Assembly: GCA_024223715.1 (NCBI GenBank)
Contig: JAAEOA010000352.1
Span: forward strand, 1-64,000
From: a bacterium
Lineage (GTDB): Bacteria > Krumholzibacteriota > Krumholzibacteriia > LZORAL124-64-63
DNA length: 64,000 nucleotides
Direction: 5' to 3'
Under the pieces are notes generated by a model. That model did no database searches. It saw nothing but the letters and a program-made list of their open reading frames with translations, and had not been told where the DNA came from. Below are positions 1 to 10,365 of this stretch, piece after piece. How positions within the stretch are numbered: position 1 is the stretch's first letter; the number at the start of each line of letters is the position of its first letter. The position numbers and the translations under genes were made by a program.

Positions 1-1194
1 AGCCACCAGCAAAGTTCCCACAAACCAAAAAGCCAGGCCCACCAGCCAATGGGATATTTCTGATACTCCGTATCCCCGGCCAATTAGGTCATGAAAAACT
101 GAGATGGCTTGGCCGGAAGGCAGGCTGTGCCCCAGTTTTTGCATAAAATCAGGCACAATTTCCAGAGGCCACCACAAACCACCGAGAGATGCCAGTACCA
201 TTGTGAAGGCCATTCCCAAGCCATCGGCCTGGGGACCACTGCGAGCCAAGCTGCCCAGCAAAACCGATGCAGCAGAGCAGAACCCGCCAAAAAGCACAAC
301 TACCAGAATTAGGCCAGCTGGGGAATCTCCGTAGTCGACGCCAAAAAAGGGCAACATATTTAGGCCCAGAAGAATGGCTGCTTGTAACAGACCCAGAATG
401 AAACCACCGAAGAAAAATCCCATGACCAGATCGGCACTGGTGGCCCGACTGACGACCAGACGAGCCAAAGTCCGGTCTTTACGTTCGGTAACCAGATCTT
501 TGGCGGACATCATCAGGAACATCATAACAAAGAAAAGAGTGTAAGACGGCCCAACATGTTGAGCTGCTTTGGTTAAAGCAAATTCCTTTTTCTCGAGGCG
601 ACCCAGGGAACTCACTTTCAGGTTCACCCGGGGTTCTGACCAATGTTTTTGGAAAACCGCTTCATCGAGAGAGGTGCTGTGGCCCACAGGAATGTTACCC
701 AAGCTATCCGGTTGAGAAACAAGAGTGTATGCGGATGTCAGGGTATTGACGGTCAACAGGCTTTCATCCAGCAGTGTGCGTACTGTTTGGCTGCTGAGTC
801 GGTTGCTGTTGTAGAAAAGCTCCAGTTCCGCCTTTTGGCCCATGGCGGCTGATTCTGAAAAGCCGGCAGGGATGAACAAGGCGGCAGTTATGTAACCGTC
901 ATCGACCCTCTGACGGGCCCGATCCACCGAAACTGTGGAATCGGCTCTTACCAGTAGAAACATTTCATGATCCAGCAAGGGCACCAGGAGACGGTCGGCG
1001 GCCACACCCCGGTCGTCATCATAAACCACAAACCTGGGTTTGGAAGTACCACTTGATCCCCAATCGCCCATGAGGTTTGCCATGAGAAATGAAAACACCA
1101 TTGGCATTACAAAGAGCCAGATCAGGTTTGATGGGTCCCGAAAAACCCGCAGTAGGCGAATGCGAATCATGGCTGCAATTACCGAAGCGTTCAT
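1..1194 (-). CDS. ABC-2 type transporter permease, truncated by the left window edge
   Basis: ATG at 1194 overlaps the TGA of the upstream permease (1191); frame read by eye: MNASVIAAMIRIRLLRVFRDPSNLIWLFVMPMVFSFLMANLMGDWGSS...; sampled triplets to position 1 show no stop in this frame. Confidence 0.8.
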   Translation of the reverse strand, partial: MNASVIAAMIRIRLLRVFRDPSNLIWLFVMPMVFSFLMANLMGDWGSSGTSKPRFVVYDDDRGVAADRLLVPLLDHEMFLLVRADSTVSVDRARQRVDDGYITAALFIPAGFSESAAMGQKAELELFYNSNRLSSQTVRTLLDESLLTVNTLTSAYTLVSQPDSLGNIPVGHSTSLDEAVFQKHWSEPRVNLKVSSLGRLEKKEFALTKAAQHVGPSYTLFFVMMFLMMSAKDLVTERKDRTLARLVVSRATSADLVMGFFFGGFILGLLQAAILLGLNMLPFFGVDYGDSPAGLILVVVLFGGFCSAASVLLGSLARSGPQADGLGMAFTMVLASLGGLWWPLEIVPDFMQKLGHSLPSGQAISVFHDLIGRGYGVSEISHWLVGLAFWFVGTLLVA

Positions 1195-2531
1195 GCCTGC
1201 ACCCCCTTGCGCATTTTGAAACGAACAAGGACCAGGTTTATAACCATAAAACCAGCGGTCATTAGCAATAAAACCAATAGAGGTTGAAGATCTTCAGAGC
1301 AACTTTTGTTTTTGCCCATAATGTTGTTAAAGCTAAGGTTGGCCCAGTAATTAAAGCCGAATTGGCCAAAAGAATGCACCCAGGCAGGCAGGGAGTCCAG
1401 AGGCATCATGTTTCCACCCACCATGGCCGAAACCAGAACCACCACCGTGCTAATGCTATCCATCATTTTTTCGGAAGTTGTGATCAAAGCGATTAGCAGG
1501 AATAAGCCCGCAGCCGAAGTACAGCATAACAGGACGGCCAATGGTAGAGACCAGAGATTTGGTCCTAAATTCACCTGAAACAGGACAGCGCCAACCAGGA
1601 ACAGAACCAAAAGCTGAAAGATTCCCTGAAATGAGGCGGATGCCCATTTGCCCAGGAGGAAATCGGCACCCGTTACAGGAGCCAGCATTTGCCGTTGGAA
1701 AGTACCGGCGGCCATTTCCCGGTGAAGATCCCGGGCGCTGGCCGAAACCGCAAACATGAGAAAGAAGACTGAAAAACCGGGCAGGAAATAATTGAAAAGA
1801 TTAACCTCTTGGGGGTTATTTTCTTCGGCAATCGGGGTCTTGTCGTGAACTGTCAAAGTCACCACAGGTTCCTGCAGAGCTTCTGACAGGGCCAGGTGTC
1901 GATCAATGGCCAAGGCCATGTTTTGCCTGGCTTCGACCCAGCGCGGGTCATCGGAGGTTTCCCGCCACCGCTGCCATAACTGTCTGGTATCTCCTGAAAA
2001 AAGACTGTCGTCGAAACTGCCATCTTCCCGGATTAGTTCAGAGTATTCCTGCTGAGGCCACAACCCCAGATATGCAGCCTCGCCAGCCTGATATTGGCGC
2101 AGAGTCCGGCTAATGATCTGTTCAACAATACCAGCCTTCAGTTCGCTGCCAGGATCTTTCCAAACTTCCAGCGTCACATTTTCGAAGCGAAAGAAGTCTT
2201 CCAAAATACCCGGAGGCAAGACAACCGCAGCGGCTGCCTGACCGGAACGCACCAAAGCATCGGCCTGAAGACTGTCAGTCCAGGTCACGGCAAACATTTC
2301 AGATTCGCGTAACCCTTCGGCCAAACGCTCCTTTAACATTTCAGGCAGGTCGCTGCCCACCAGAACCAAGGGAATTGCACTGATTCCTCCCCCCTTGCCG
2401 AACATCCCCCCCCCAAAACTGATTCCCATAATAAAAGTAAGAATCAAAGGCAGAACCAAGTTCACAACGAGAGCTCGGCGGTCACTGAAAAATCTTTGTA
2501 TATCTTTTCTTGCCAAGGCCTTGACTCTCAT
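1191..2531 (-). CDS. ABC-2 type transporter permease
   Basis: N-terminal TM, large extracytoplasmic loop, C-terminal TM block typical of ABC-2 permeases; overlaps the ATPase gene by 4 bp. Confidence 0.85.
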   Translation of the reverse strand: MRVKALARKDIQRFFSDRRALVVNLVLPLILTFIMGISFGGGMFGKGGGISAIPLVLVGSDLPEMLKERLAEGLRESEMFAVTWTDSLQADALVRSGQAAAAVVLPPGILEDFFRFENVTLEVWKDPGSELKAGIVEQIISRTLRQYQAGEAAYLGLWPQQEYSELIREDGSFDDSLFSGDTRQLWQRWRETSDDPRWVEARQNMALAIDRHLALSEALQEPVVTLTVHDKTPIAEENNPQEVNLFNYFLPGFSVFFLMFAVSASARDLHREMAAGTFQRQMLAPVTGADFLLGKWASASFQGIFQLLVLFLVGAVLFQVNLGPNLWSLPLAVLLCCTSAAGLFLLIALITTSEKMMDSISTVVVLVSAMVGGNMMPLDSLPAWVHSFGQFGFNYWANLSFNNIMGKNKSCSEDLQPLLVLLLMTAGFMVINLVLVRFKMRKGVQA

Positions 2532-3472
2532 TTCTTCACCTGCTCCCTGAGGTCACGGCCTGTCAAATTCAGGTACAAACTTTCCAGATTGGGTCGTTCA
2601 ATTTCCAGTTGGTCCAAGGGAAGGTTTTTCTCTTCCAACCAGGCTTGCAATGCCGGTAGTAGTCGGGCCCCATCGTGGGTTTCAATTTCCATTTTCCCGC
2701 GATATTCAGAAGCTTTTTGATAGCCCGGCCAGACCTTAGAATCTTCTTTGAGGGCTGGGTGCCATTGCGAATCCAATTGGAAGCGGACAAGATCGTGATG
2801 GCCGACCTGAGCAATCAGTTCTTCTTTATCACCCAGTGCCACCATACGACCCTGGTCGATCACACCGATCCGCTGACACAATTGTTCGGCTTCTTCCAGA
2901 TAGTGAGTGGTGTATATTACTGTCAAACCGCTTTGGCCCAATTGGGCAATCATTTCCAGAATTCTGGTCCGGGCCTGTGCATCGATACCCACAGTGGGTT
3001 CGTCGAGAAAAAGGACTTCCGGAGAATGAACCAAACCGACAACCATGTTCAAACGACGCTTCATTCCACCGGAAAAAGTGCTCACTTTTTGAGTTGAGTG
3101 TTCCGTCAGAGCGGCCAAGTCCAGCAATTCGGAAACACGATGATCCAGAGACTTTCCGCCCAGCCCGTACAATTCGCCCCAGAAACGCAAGTTGTCACGG
3201 GCATTCAAATCTGTATACAGGGCAATCTCCTGAGGAACCACACCCAGCAGGCGCCGGACCTTATCGGCACTGCTTGCGACATCGTGTCCACCAATACTGG
3301 CCTGACCGCCATCCGGCGGTAACAGTGTTGCCAGTGTGTTGATGGTCGTTGTTTTCCCAGCACCATTGGGTCCCAGCAAACCAAAAAGTTCACCTTTGCC
3401 CACTTCAAAACTAATGCCATCGACCGCCCTGTGGGCCCCATATTTCTTTACAAGATTCTGTACCCGGATCAA
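2528..3472 (-). CDS. ABC transporter ATP-binding protein
   Basis: Walker A GPNGAGKTT, signature FSGGMKRR, Walker B VLFLDEPT. Confidence 0.95.
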   Translation of the reverse strand: MIRVQNLVKKYGAHRAVDGISFEVGKGELFGLLGPNGAGKTTTINTLATLLPPDGGQASIGGHDVASSADKVRRLLGVVPQEIALYTDLNARDNLRFWGELYGLGGKSLDHRVSELLDLAALTEHSTQKVSTFSGGMKRRLNMVVGLVHSPEVLFLDEPTVGIDAQARTRILEMIAQLGQSGLTVIYTTHYLEEAEQLCQRIGVIDQGRMVALGDKEELIAQVGHHDLVRFQLDSQWHPALKEDSKVWPGYQKASEYRGKMEIETHDGARLLPALQAWLEEKNLPLDQLEIERPNLESLYLNLTGRDLREQVKK

Positions 3473-3547
3473 GAGAGTCTCCTCTGGAAATGAAACTGCC
3501 TACAATAACGCAAGAGAGCTACGAGAAAAAGCTGGAGAAGTTTCCTC

Positions 3548-4468
3548 CTACAATCGCCACATCGTACGGGCAAGACGGCCTCCAGGCAACCTGCGAATGA
3601 GACCAGCCAGTTCCAGAGCCATCATTCCTTCAGACCAGACCTCTTCAGTTCCCATGAACTTACGGCGCAAATCATCTCTTGCTATGCCATCAAAATCAAG
3701 ACGATCCAGTATCCAGCGAGCTGATGAACCGTCTACTGGACCTTTGACCGTTGGAGGCATGCTCTGGTCTCCTTCGTTAACTCTCTCCGGATTTCCCAAA
3801 ACCTGAGTTAAGTCATCGGCAGTTTCCAGCAAATGGGCTCCCTGGCGCAACAAGTGATGGCAACCCCGGCTGGAGTCCTGATCCACCGGTCCGGGCACCG
3901 CAAAAACTTCCCGATCATGATCGAGGGCCATTTGAGCCGTCAGCAAAGCTCCGCTTTTTCGGGGAGCTTCCACAACCACAACGGCTTTTACCATACCGGC
4001 AATCAGCCTGTTGCGTTGAGGAAAATGATACTGCCGGGGACCCGTATCATTTTGGTATTCAGACAGGCAACACCCATTGGCTTCAATGGCTTTTCGCAGG
4101 CTGCCATGAATAGCGGGATAAATCCGATTTAATCCGGTCCCCATAACAGCAACAGTGGGTCCACCGCCTTCAAGGGCGCCTTTGTGTGCAGCGGCATCAA
4201 TTCCCAGGGCCAGACCACTAACCACGCACCAGCCGCGAGATGCCAAGACAAACCCCAGAGCCCGGGCAAAGGCCATTCCTCGCAAGGTGGCCCGACGAGT
4301 CCCAACAATGGCAACTGAAGGCAACAGAAGAGACGAGGCCTGTCCCTGAATATTGACAGTCTCTGGCGCATCTGGTATTTGGGCCCACAGTTTGGGCCAG
4401 CATTCATGTTTGGGGTTCAGGGAAACAATAGGGCCAGCAGGAGAACTACTGGTATTGGAAGAGGGCAT
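3548..4468 (-). CDS. dprA: DNA-processing protein DprA
   Basis: SVAIVGTRRAT..., VVSGLALGIDAAAHKGAL, FPQRNRLIAGM, VFAVPGPVDQDSSRGCHHLLRQGAHL motifs. Confidence 0.95.
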   Translation of the reverse strand: MPSSNTSSSPAGPIVSLNPKHECWPKLWAQIPDAPETVNIQGQASSLLLPSVAIVGTRRATLRGMAFARALGFVLASRGWCVVSGLALGIDAAAHKGALEGGGPTVAVMGTGLNRIYPAIHGSLRKAIEANGCCLSEYQNDTGPRQYHFPQRNRLIAGMVKAVVVVEAPRKSGALLTAQMALDHDREVFAVPGPVDQDSSRGCHHLLRQGAHLLETADDLTQVLGNPERVNEGDQSMPPTVKGPVDGSSARWILDRLDFDGIARDDLRRKFMGTEEVWSEGMMALELAGLIRRLPGGRLARTMWRL

Positions 4469-4512
4469 AAAAATCTGCCGGTCTGGGAGGACGATGCAGC
4501 AGGGCTTCGTGG

Positions 4513-5535
4513 CTATGGGGCCACTTCACCCCCAAATTCATAATTGTACATACGCTTGATCAGAAAGCGCAGGGGCTCAATACCCATTCGGGCCACCGAA
4601 GAAATCATCAGTGTTTCGATTCCCCCGTGCTCCTTGCACCAGGCTCCCGCTTCGGCCATGACTTCATCCAGGCGTTCTGCTTCCAGAACATCCTGTTTGG
4701 TCACTACCACGGCAAAAGGCAATTCAGCCAGGCGTTTGCCGTGTTGAACCAACTCTTCGCGCAGCACATCCAGGGCCCGCTTTGGCGACTCCCAGGTGGA
4801 ATCAACAAGCAAGAGCAAGGCCCGCGTACGTTCCACATGGCGCAAAAACTCATGGCCTAGGCCTTTTCCATCGGCTGCCCCTTCAATGAGGCCAGGAATA
4901 TCGGCAATTGTACAACTGCTGAAATCGCCCAAGTCGATGATGCCCAGATTGGGAACAAGAGTGGTGAAAGGGTAATCGGCAACTTTGGGACGAGCCGCGG
5001 TAATGACCGAAAGCAGGGTGCTTTTTCCGGCATTGGGTTCTCCCACCAAACCGATATCGGCAATTAGTCTTAATTCAAGTCGAACTTTGAATTCCTGACC
5101 AGGCTTTCCTTTGGTGGCTTTCATGGGGGTTTGGTTGCGGGGATTCCGGAATTCCCAGTTGCCTTTGCCACCACGACCGCCTTTGGCAATTAGAACCTTG
5201 TCCCCGGCTTCCAGCAAGTCACCCATAAGATGATTGTCTTCGGTACTGAAAATGGAAGTACCACAAGGCACTTTCAAAACGATATCTTCTCCATCAGCTC
5301 CGGTTTTGTTCTGGCCCGACCCAGCTTGTCCGGAAGGTGCTTTATATTTTCGTTTGTAGCGAAAATCCAGAAGGGTCGATAATTCAGACGAAGCTTCCAG
5401 ATATATTGATCCACCCTGACCGCCATTGCCACCATCGGGACCACCGAAGGCAATAAATTTTTCCCGCCGGGTGGAAACACAGCCATCGCCCCCACGTCCG
5501 GATGTCAAATTGATTAAAGCAATGTCCAAAAACAC
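4513..5535 (-). CDS. obg: GTPase ObgE/CgtA
   Basis: Glycine-rich Obg domain (GGRGGKGN) and G-domain (GEPNAGKSTLL, DIPGLIEGA). Confidence 0.97.
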   Translation of the reverse strand: MFLDIALINLTSGRGGDGCVSTRREKFIAFGGPDGGNGGQGGSIYLEASSELSTLLDFRYKRKYKAPSGQAGSGQNKTGADGEDIVLKVPCGTSIFSTEDNHLMGDLLEAGDKVLIAKGGRGGKGNWEFRNPRNQTPMKATKGKPGQEFKVRLELRLIADIGLVGEPNAGKSTLLSVITAARPKVADYPFTTLVPNLGIIDLGDFSSCTIADIPGLIEGAADGKGLGHEFLRHVERTRALLLLVDSTWESPKRALDVLREELVQHGKRLAELPFAVVVTKQDVLEAERLDEVMAEAGAWCKEHGGIETLMISSVARMGIEPLRFLIKRMYNYEFGGEVAP

Positions 5536-5594
5536 GATAATATCTCCTGGTTGAAAACGGTCGCGACAAGATATCGCCTTATTCTAAATTTGTT

Positions 5595-6065
5595 CTACGG
5601 TTTGCTCAAGGCTGCAACTACGGGAGCTGGGACCAGCTTTTTGAGTGGGCCATTATGAACAATGACATCGCGCACCAGACTGCTGCTGACTGCTGCCATA
5701 TGGGGACGAGCCAGAAAATACACATATTCCACTTCAGAAGCCAGAAGAGCGTTTACACCGGCAAGAGTCCACTCGTGCTCGTAGTCTCCTGCAGTTCGGA
5801 TTCCCCTGATAACCGCAACAGCTTTTTGATCCCGAACTTCATCGACGAGCAAACCGGAAAAAGATTGAACCTCTACATTAGTTAGGTGGGTCACCGATTG
5901 TCGAAACAGCTCTACGCGCTGGTCAATGGGCAACAAACCCGCTTTTCCGGTTTCAGCCACCACAACGGTCACTTTATCGAACAAAGAACAGGCTCGTTCG
6001 AGAATATCGAGGTGACCAAGAGTTACCGGGTCAAAAGATCCTGGATAAAGCACATGTTTGAACAT
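5595..6065 (-). CDS. coaD: Phosphopantetheine adenylyltransferase
   Basis: MFKHVLYPGSFDPVTLGHLDILERA..., IRGIRTAGDYEHE; start trimmed from the ORF at 6131 to internal Met at 6065. Confidence 0.95.
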   Translation of the reverse strand: MFKHVLYPGSFDPVTLGHLDILERACSLFDKVTVVVAETGKAGLLPIDQRVELFRQSVTHLTNVEVQSFSGLLVDEVRDQKAVAVIRGIRTAGDYEHEWTLAGVNALLASEVEYVYFLARPHMAAVSSSLVRDVIVHNGPLKKLVPAPVVAALSKP

Positions 6066-6072
6066 TTTTTCC

Positions 6073-6651
6073 TCATTTTTTGATGGGCAAAAAATTTCTG
6101 GGTTTAATAACCGAAAGGCAAGTTTCGCCATACTGGCGATTGCTCACCTTCCAAAAGCCTTCTTTGCATTCCTTAATGGTTTCCGGCCGGGAATGCTCAA
6201 CAATAGCAGCCAGAAAACCCGGTAAGGGCCCCTCAGCCAGAAGTCTTTGAACCATTCTGGCAGCCATGGTTAAATCATAGGGCGGGTCACACAAGAACAT
6301 AAAATCCCTATCCAATTCAGATGTTAACCATTGAGCAAAGAAGGCTTCTGAATCGGATTTTATCAATTGATAGGATTCCGGGTCGGCACCACACATTTCC
6401 AGATTTCGTCGAGCCAGATCCAGAGATTTCTGGGAAGAATCGACCAGAATGGCTTCGCAGGCCCCTCTGCTGAGTGATTCAATGGCCAACCCACCGGCAC
6501 CACAGCATAGGTCCAGAACTAACGTATTGCGAATATCGGGCCCCAGAATGGAAAACATGGCCTCTTTGACACGGTCGGTAGTGGGACGAATTCGATCCCC
6601 CTTGGGAGACAAGAGTTTTCTTCCCCGCCATTGTCCTGCCACAACTCTCAT
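6073..6651 (-). CDS. rsmD: 16S rRNA (guanine966-N2)-methyltransferase
   Basis: MRVVAGQWRGRKLLSPKGDRIRPTTDRVKEAMFSIL, DLCCGAGGLAIESLSRG, CDPPYD. Confidence 0.93.
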   Translation of the reverse strand: MRVVAGQWRGRKLLSPKGDRIRPTTDRVKEAMFSILGPDIRNTLVLDLCCGAGGLAIESLSRGACEAILVDSSQKSLDLARRNLEMCGADPESYQLIKSDSEAFFAQWLTSELDRDFMFLCDPPYDLTMAARMVQRLLAEGPLPGFLAAIVEHSRPETIKECKEGFWKVSNRQYGETCLSVIKPRNFLPIKK

Positions 6652-7208
6652 GGTTTGCCCCCAGCAGGAGAATCCATTAAACGCTGATCGCGGTTTTGTT
6701 CCTGCCAGGCCAGACTGCGCAGCATGGCCCCCTGAGCGACATCTTTCAAATCTCTATCGGCGGGAATTCGAAAATCAGCTGCCGCAGCATACAAAGCCCG
6801 GCGTCTGCGGAACAGGACCTCCATGCCTTCCCACCCCAACTCCTCAATAAGAGGACGATCTTCGGGAGTTGCATTTTTTAACCGGGCGCGGATGGTTTTC
6901 CAAGGACAATCCAGCCATATTACACAGCCATTCGCCCTGAGAAGCGAGACAGCCGCGGGTGTTTCCACAATACCTCCACCAGTATCGATCAGCAGCATTT
7001 GCCCGGGATTGACTCCACTGAGAACCTCAAGCTCCATTTTGCGAAAAGAAGCCTGGCCCTTGGTTTTGAAAATTTCAGAAATGGAAATCCCGGCAGCTTC
7101 TTCGACCTGCTGGTCCAAACACAAACGGGCATGATAAGTCGCAGCTGACAGTTCAGCCGTAACTTTCGATTTTCCGCTGGCCATGAATCCTACAAATGAT
7201 GTCCACAT
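6648..7208 (-). CDS. aroK: Shikimate kinase
   Basis: P-loop GFMASGKS, shikimate kinase-like D/GGG motifs (DTGGGIVE), position next to pilQ. Confidence 0.85.
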   Translation of the reverse strand: MWTSFVGFMASGKSKVTAELSAATYHARLCLDQQVEEAAGISISEIFKTKGQASFRKMELEVLSGVNPGQMLLIDTGGGIVETPAAVSLLRANGCVIWLDCPWKTIRARLKNATPEDRPLIEELGWEGMEVLFRRRRALYAAAADFRIPADRDLKDVAQGAMLRSLAWQEQNRDQRLMDSPAGGKP

Positions 7209-7224
7209 AAGAATATACTAATAC

Positions 7225-7255
7225 AAAGCCCCCCCCGATGGCAATCAGGGAGGGC
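7225..7255 (-). terminator. Rho-independent terminator-like hairpin at the end of pilMNOPQ
   Basis: Minus-strand GCCCUCCCUGAU-UGCC-AUCGGGGGGGGC (12-bp stem with 2 G-U pairs) followed by UUU. Confidence 0.65.
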
Positions 7256-7280
7256 CCGTTAAGTACGATTATTCCTATTT

Positions 7281-8645
7281 TTAAAAATCACCCAGTTCAA
7301 CAGGATCCACTATTACCGTAGTTTCGGTAGTTAATGTGGGGCGGCGAATGTATTCCTCGGTGACAATATGAGGCGTTACAAAGGCCACTAATTCCCGATG
7401 ATCCTGAGTTTTGCTGGAGTGTTTAAACAGAGAACCCAGCAAAGGAATGTCCTTCAAAATAGGAACACCACTTTCAAGTTCACTTTCCACCTTGCGAATC
7501 AAACCAGCAATAATTGCAGTTTCACCGTCTTCAACCACAACCCGGGTATCGGATTCACTGGTATTGATGATCACGCCACCTTGAACGGTAGCCTGGCTGG
7601 ACAAATCACTCACTTCGTTATGAATATCGAGAGTGATGTGACGGTCGCTGTTTATGTGTGGAGTCACTTCAAGCATGATACCAATGGTAGTCATCTCGGT
7701 AATGGCATTGCCCGCTTCATCGGAAACAATGAGCGGAATTTTTTGGCCAACCAAAATTTTGGCTTCCCGGTTATCGGTTGTGGTAATTACCGGATTGCTG
7801 ATCAGGTTGGCATCATTGGAATTTTCCAGGGCCTGAACCTGTACCATTAGCTCACCCCAGTTTTGAACCGTGGCCACTTTCAGATTGGCTGCCGGATTTT
7901 GGAATGAATTGTCTATCAGGGCCGTCCCGGCCAAGTTTGCCCCTTCAGGCTTAAAATTGGCCAAACCCCAGTTGATGCCCAATTCACGAGTCGCCTTTAT
8001 GTTCATATCGACCAAACGGGCATTGATTTCAACCTGTGGAGTCTGGGAGTCCAGTTTCACAGCCATATCCCGAATAAGATCAACCCGTTCCTGGATATCG
8101 TTGATCAGCAGACTGTTGGTGCGAACATCCACATCAATATGCCCACGATCGGTTAACATATCCTTAAGGCTTTCTTTGACCTCTTCGGCATTGGCATAAT
8201 GCATGGTAACCAGGCCCAAATTCAAAAATGCCAAATCTTCGACCTGTTTACGACTGCGTTCCACCGCCAGTTTTTCTTCCCGGAGCTGTTCGGCAGAGTC
8301 AATGCGAAGCACTCCGTTTTCTTCGATATAGTCGAAACTATGAGCTCTCAGAATCACTCCGAGGGCTTCTTTCCAGGGAACTTCTTCCAGACGAACAGTT
8401 ACTTTTCCGGCAACTCGTGGCGAAGCAACAATATTGCTCCCCGAAAAGCTGGAAAGACTGCGGAGCACGGTGCCAATTTCAGCATCCTGTACATCCAGAG
8501 AAATGGGCCGTCCCATGAATTCCATTTCAGGTATGGGTAAATCTGTAGCCTGGTTTTCAACCTGAGCCAGGGCAACAGTGGTCATTCCGATGATAAGTAC
8601 TGCCACCAGAACAAACAATTGGGTCAAGCGGATCCTTCCGAACAT
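7281..8645 (-). CDS. pilQ: Type IV pilus secretin PilQ (compact form)
   Basis: STN domain, secretin N1 and secretin domains: VPILKDIPLLGSLFKHSSKTQDHRELVAFVTPHIV. Confidence 0.93.
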   Translation of the reverse strand: MFGRIRLTQLFVLVAVLIIGMTTVALAQVENQATDLPIPEMEFMGRPISLDVQDAEIGTVLRSLSSFSGSNIVASPRVAGKVTVRLEEVPWKEALGVILRAHSFDYIEENGVLRIDSAEQLREEKLAVERSRKQVEDLAFLNLGLVTMHYANAEEVKESLKDMLTDRGHIDVDVRTNSLLINDIQERVDLIRDMAVKLDSQTPQVEINARLVDMNIKATRELGINWGLANFKPEGANLAGTALIDNSFQNPAANLKVATVQNWGELMVQVQALENSNDANLISNPVITTTDNREAKILVGQKIPLIVSDEAGNAITEMTTIGIMLEVTPHINSDRHITLDIHNEVSDLSSQATVQGGVIINTSESDTRVVVEDGETAIIAGLIRKVESELESGVPILKDIPLLGSLFKHSSKTQDHRELVAFVTPHIVTEEYIRRPTLTTETTVIVDPVELGDF

Positions 8646-8648
8646 TTT

Positions 8649-9107
8649 CTAGCCCTCCGTTTTCTCAAGCTTCAGAACCACTTTGTTGGTGATTCCGTAA
8701 AGAGTAACCCGCGCGGTGAGTGAAGTTTTGCGGATGCTGACGACCCGACCAAAGCGGACGCGATCGCCCACACGCAGGATATAACCAAAACCTTCTCCAT
8801 CTTCGACCAGGGCGAAACGATCTTCCTGGCCCCACATAACACCCACCAGATGGGCGCTGTTCATGTCTACCATTTCATTGGCAACAGATTCTTTATATTT
8901 TCCATCGACCAGCCCCCGGAAAGGATCTTCCTTGCCATAGGACTGGTAGAAAAATTCATTGGCCCGCAAAGCGTTAATGCGCTGTCTGGCCTCTTGAGAT
9001 GGTGAGATCGAAGCGGGGTCATCTGAGGCCACGGCCCAGGTGCCGCACAATACTGCTGACAGAGTCACCACCATCAGGATTCTACAAAAACTCGCTAGTT
9101 TAAACAT
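8649..9107 (-). CDS. pilP: Pilus assembly protein PilP-like
   Basis: Signal peptide, HQ-like domain, position between pilO and pilQ. Confidence 0.75.
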   Translation of the reverse strand: MFKLASFCRILMVVTLSAVLCGTWAVASDDPASISPSQEARQRINALRANEFFYQSYGKEDPFRGLVDGKYKESVANEMVDMNSAHLVGVMWGQEDRFALVEDGEGFGYILRVGDRVRFGRVVSIRKTSLTARVTLYGITNKVVLKLEKTEG

Positions 9108-9116
9108 GACCTGCTC

Positions 9117-9779
9117 CTAGTGTTTGCTGCTGGCTTTTGCCGCTTTGGGGTTGGCCGCTTTGGGGTTGTTGCTTTCGACATCGGCTACAGCAGCTTTGGC
9201 CGGTTGCGATGAATCCAGTGTATAGGCTGTCAGGATGAGGTCAGTTTTCATTGTGTAAGGCTGATCTTCCTGTTTTTCGATTCCCTGCATGCGTAATTTC
9301 GATACATTCACAATGCGATTCAGGTTCGCCAAACGGCTAAGGAAGACACCGGTCTGGTGGTACCCACCTTCAATGCTGACCTCAATGGGGTTGTCTGCAT
9401 AAAATCCATGACCCAAAATACTTTGAGGACGGAAAATCTGAAATTCCACACCGGATTGCTGACCTGCGGCGCTCACCTTACGCAACAGATCTGGCATTTG
9501 GTTTTGCTCAGGCAATAGAGTTTGAGCCACTTCCCATTGGTCATGCAGGATTGCGTATTCCTGCTCCACCCGTTCCAGATTCCGCACCAGAAGCCGGGCT
9601 TTTTCAAGATCCCGGCTCAGTTCCTGATGCCGTAGTTCCAGCTGGGAAACAGTTTCCTTACCCGAGGCATATGTGAACGGGTACATCACAGAAGTGAAAT
9701 ACATGGGAACAGCCACCGCTACCACAAGAATGGCCATGGCCCATCGTAGAAATTTAGGATCCTTGACATCGATATCCAT
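9117..9779 (-). CDS. pilO: Type IV pilus inner-membrane protein PilO
   Basis: One TM plus coiled coil and ferredoxin-like domain; start trimmed to MDIDVKDPKFLRW at 9779; operon position. Confidence 0.88.
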   Translation of the reverse strand: MDIDVKDPKFLRWAMAILVVAVAVPMYFTSVMYPFTYASGKETVSQLELRHQELSRDLEKARLLVRNLERVEQEYAILHDQWEVAQTLLPEQNQMPDLLRKVSAAGQQSGVEFQIFRPQSILGHGFYADNPIEVSIEGGYHQTGVFLSRLANLNRIVNVSKLRMQGIEKQEDQPYTMKTDLILTAYTLDSSQPAKAAVADVESNNPKAANPKAAKASSKH

Positions 9780-9786
9780 TGTTGTC

Positions 9787-10365
9787 CTACCCTTCGAAGG
9801 CCGATTTGGGAGCCCGGCGCATGGCCCGGGCCCTGGCTTTAAATTTGATGACTTGAACATCTCCGATTTCACCCTTTTCGGCCACGGTCAAATCAACTGT
9901 AGCGAACCAAGGACTGTTGGAAATGGTTTGCAGAAAATCGCTGATCAGGAAGTTGCTGAAGGTCACGCCTTCAACCTGATAACTGTCTCCCCCGATATCT
10001 TCAAAACGTGTCAGCCACATATGGTCGGGCAAACTGCGGTTCAATTCGTCCATCAGGTGAACCCGGAAGTAGCGGTCACGGTCCAGGTCAGTAATCACAT
10101 CGAGGCGATCATTAAGGTCTTTGCGTTGTTTGTTCAGGCGTTTGATTTTGGCAATTTCAGGTGCCAAACGCCGACTTTCGGCTTCTTCTTCAGCAATGGT
10201 TTCTTCCAGAGCGGTAATTTGTTTCGACTGGTGAAAATGAGCACCAGAAATAACAACTGCAGCAATCAGAAGCAGGACCATCGGAGCAAAGGCTCCCACC
10301 TGAGGTACTTTTATGGAGTTCCCTTTGGGAAGTTCTTCCTGAGGCAAAAGGTTGATGCGAATCAT
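9787..10365 (-). CDS. pilN: Type IV pilus assembly protein PilN
   Basis: MIRINLLPQEE N-terminus typical of PilN, one TM, operon position. Confidence 0.92.
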   Translation of the reverse strand: MIRINLLPQEELPKGNSIKVPQVGAFAPMVLLLIAAVVISGAHFHQSKQITALEETIAEEEAESRRLAPEIAKIKRLNKQRKDLNDRLDVITDLDRDRYFRVHLMDELNRSLPDHMWLTRFEDIGGDSYQVEGVTFSNFLISDFLQTISNSPWFATVDLTVAEKGEIGDVQVIKFKARARAMRRAPKSAFEG

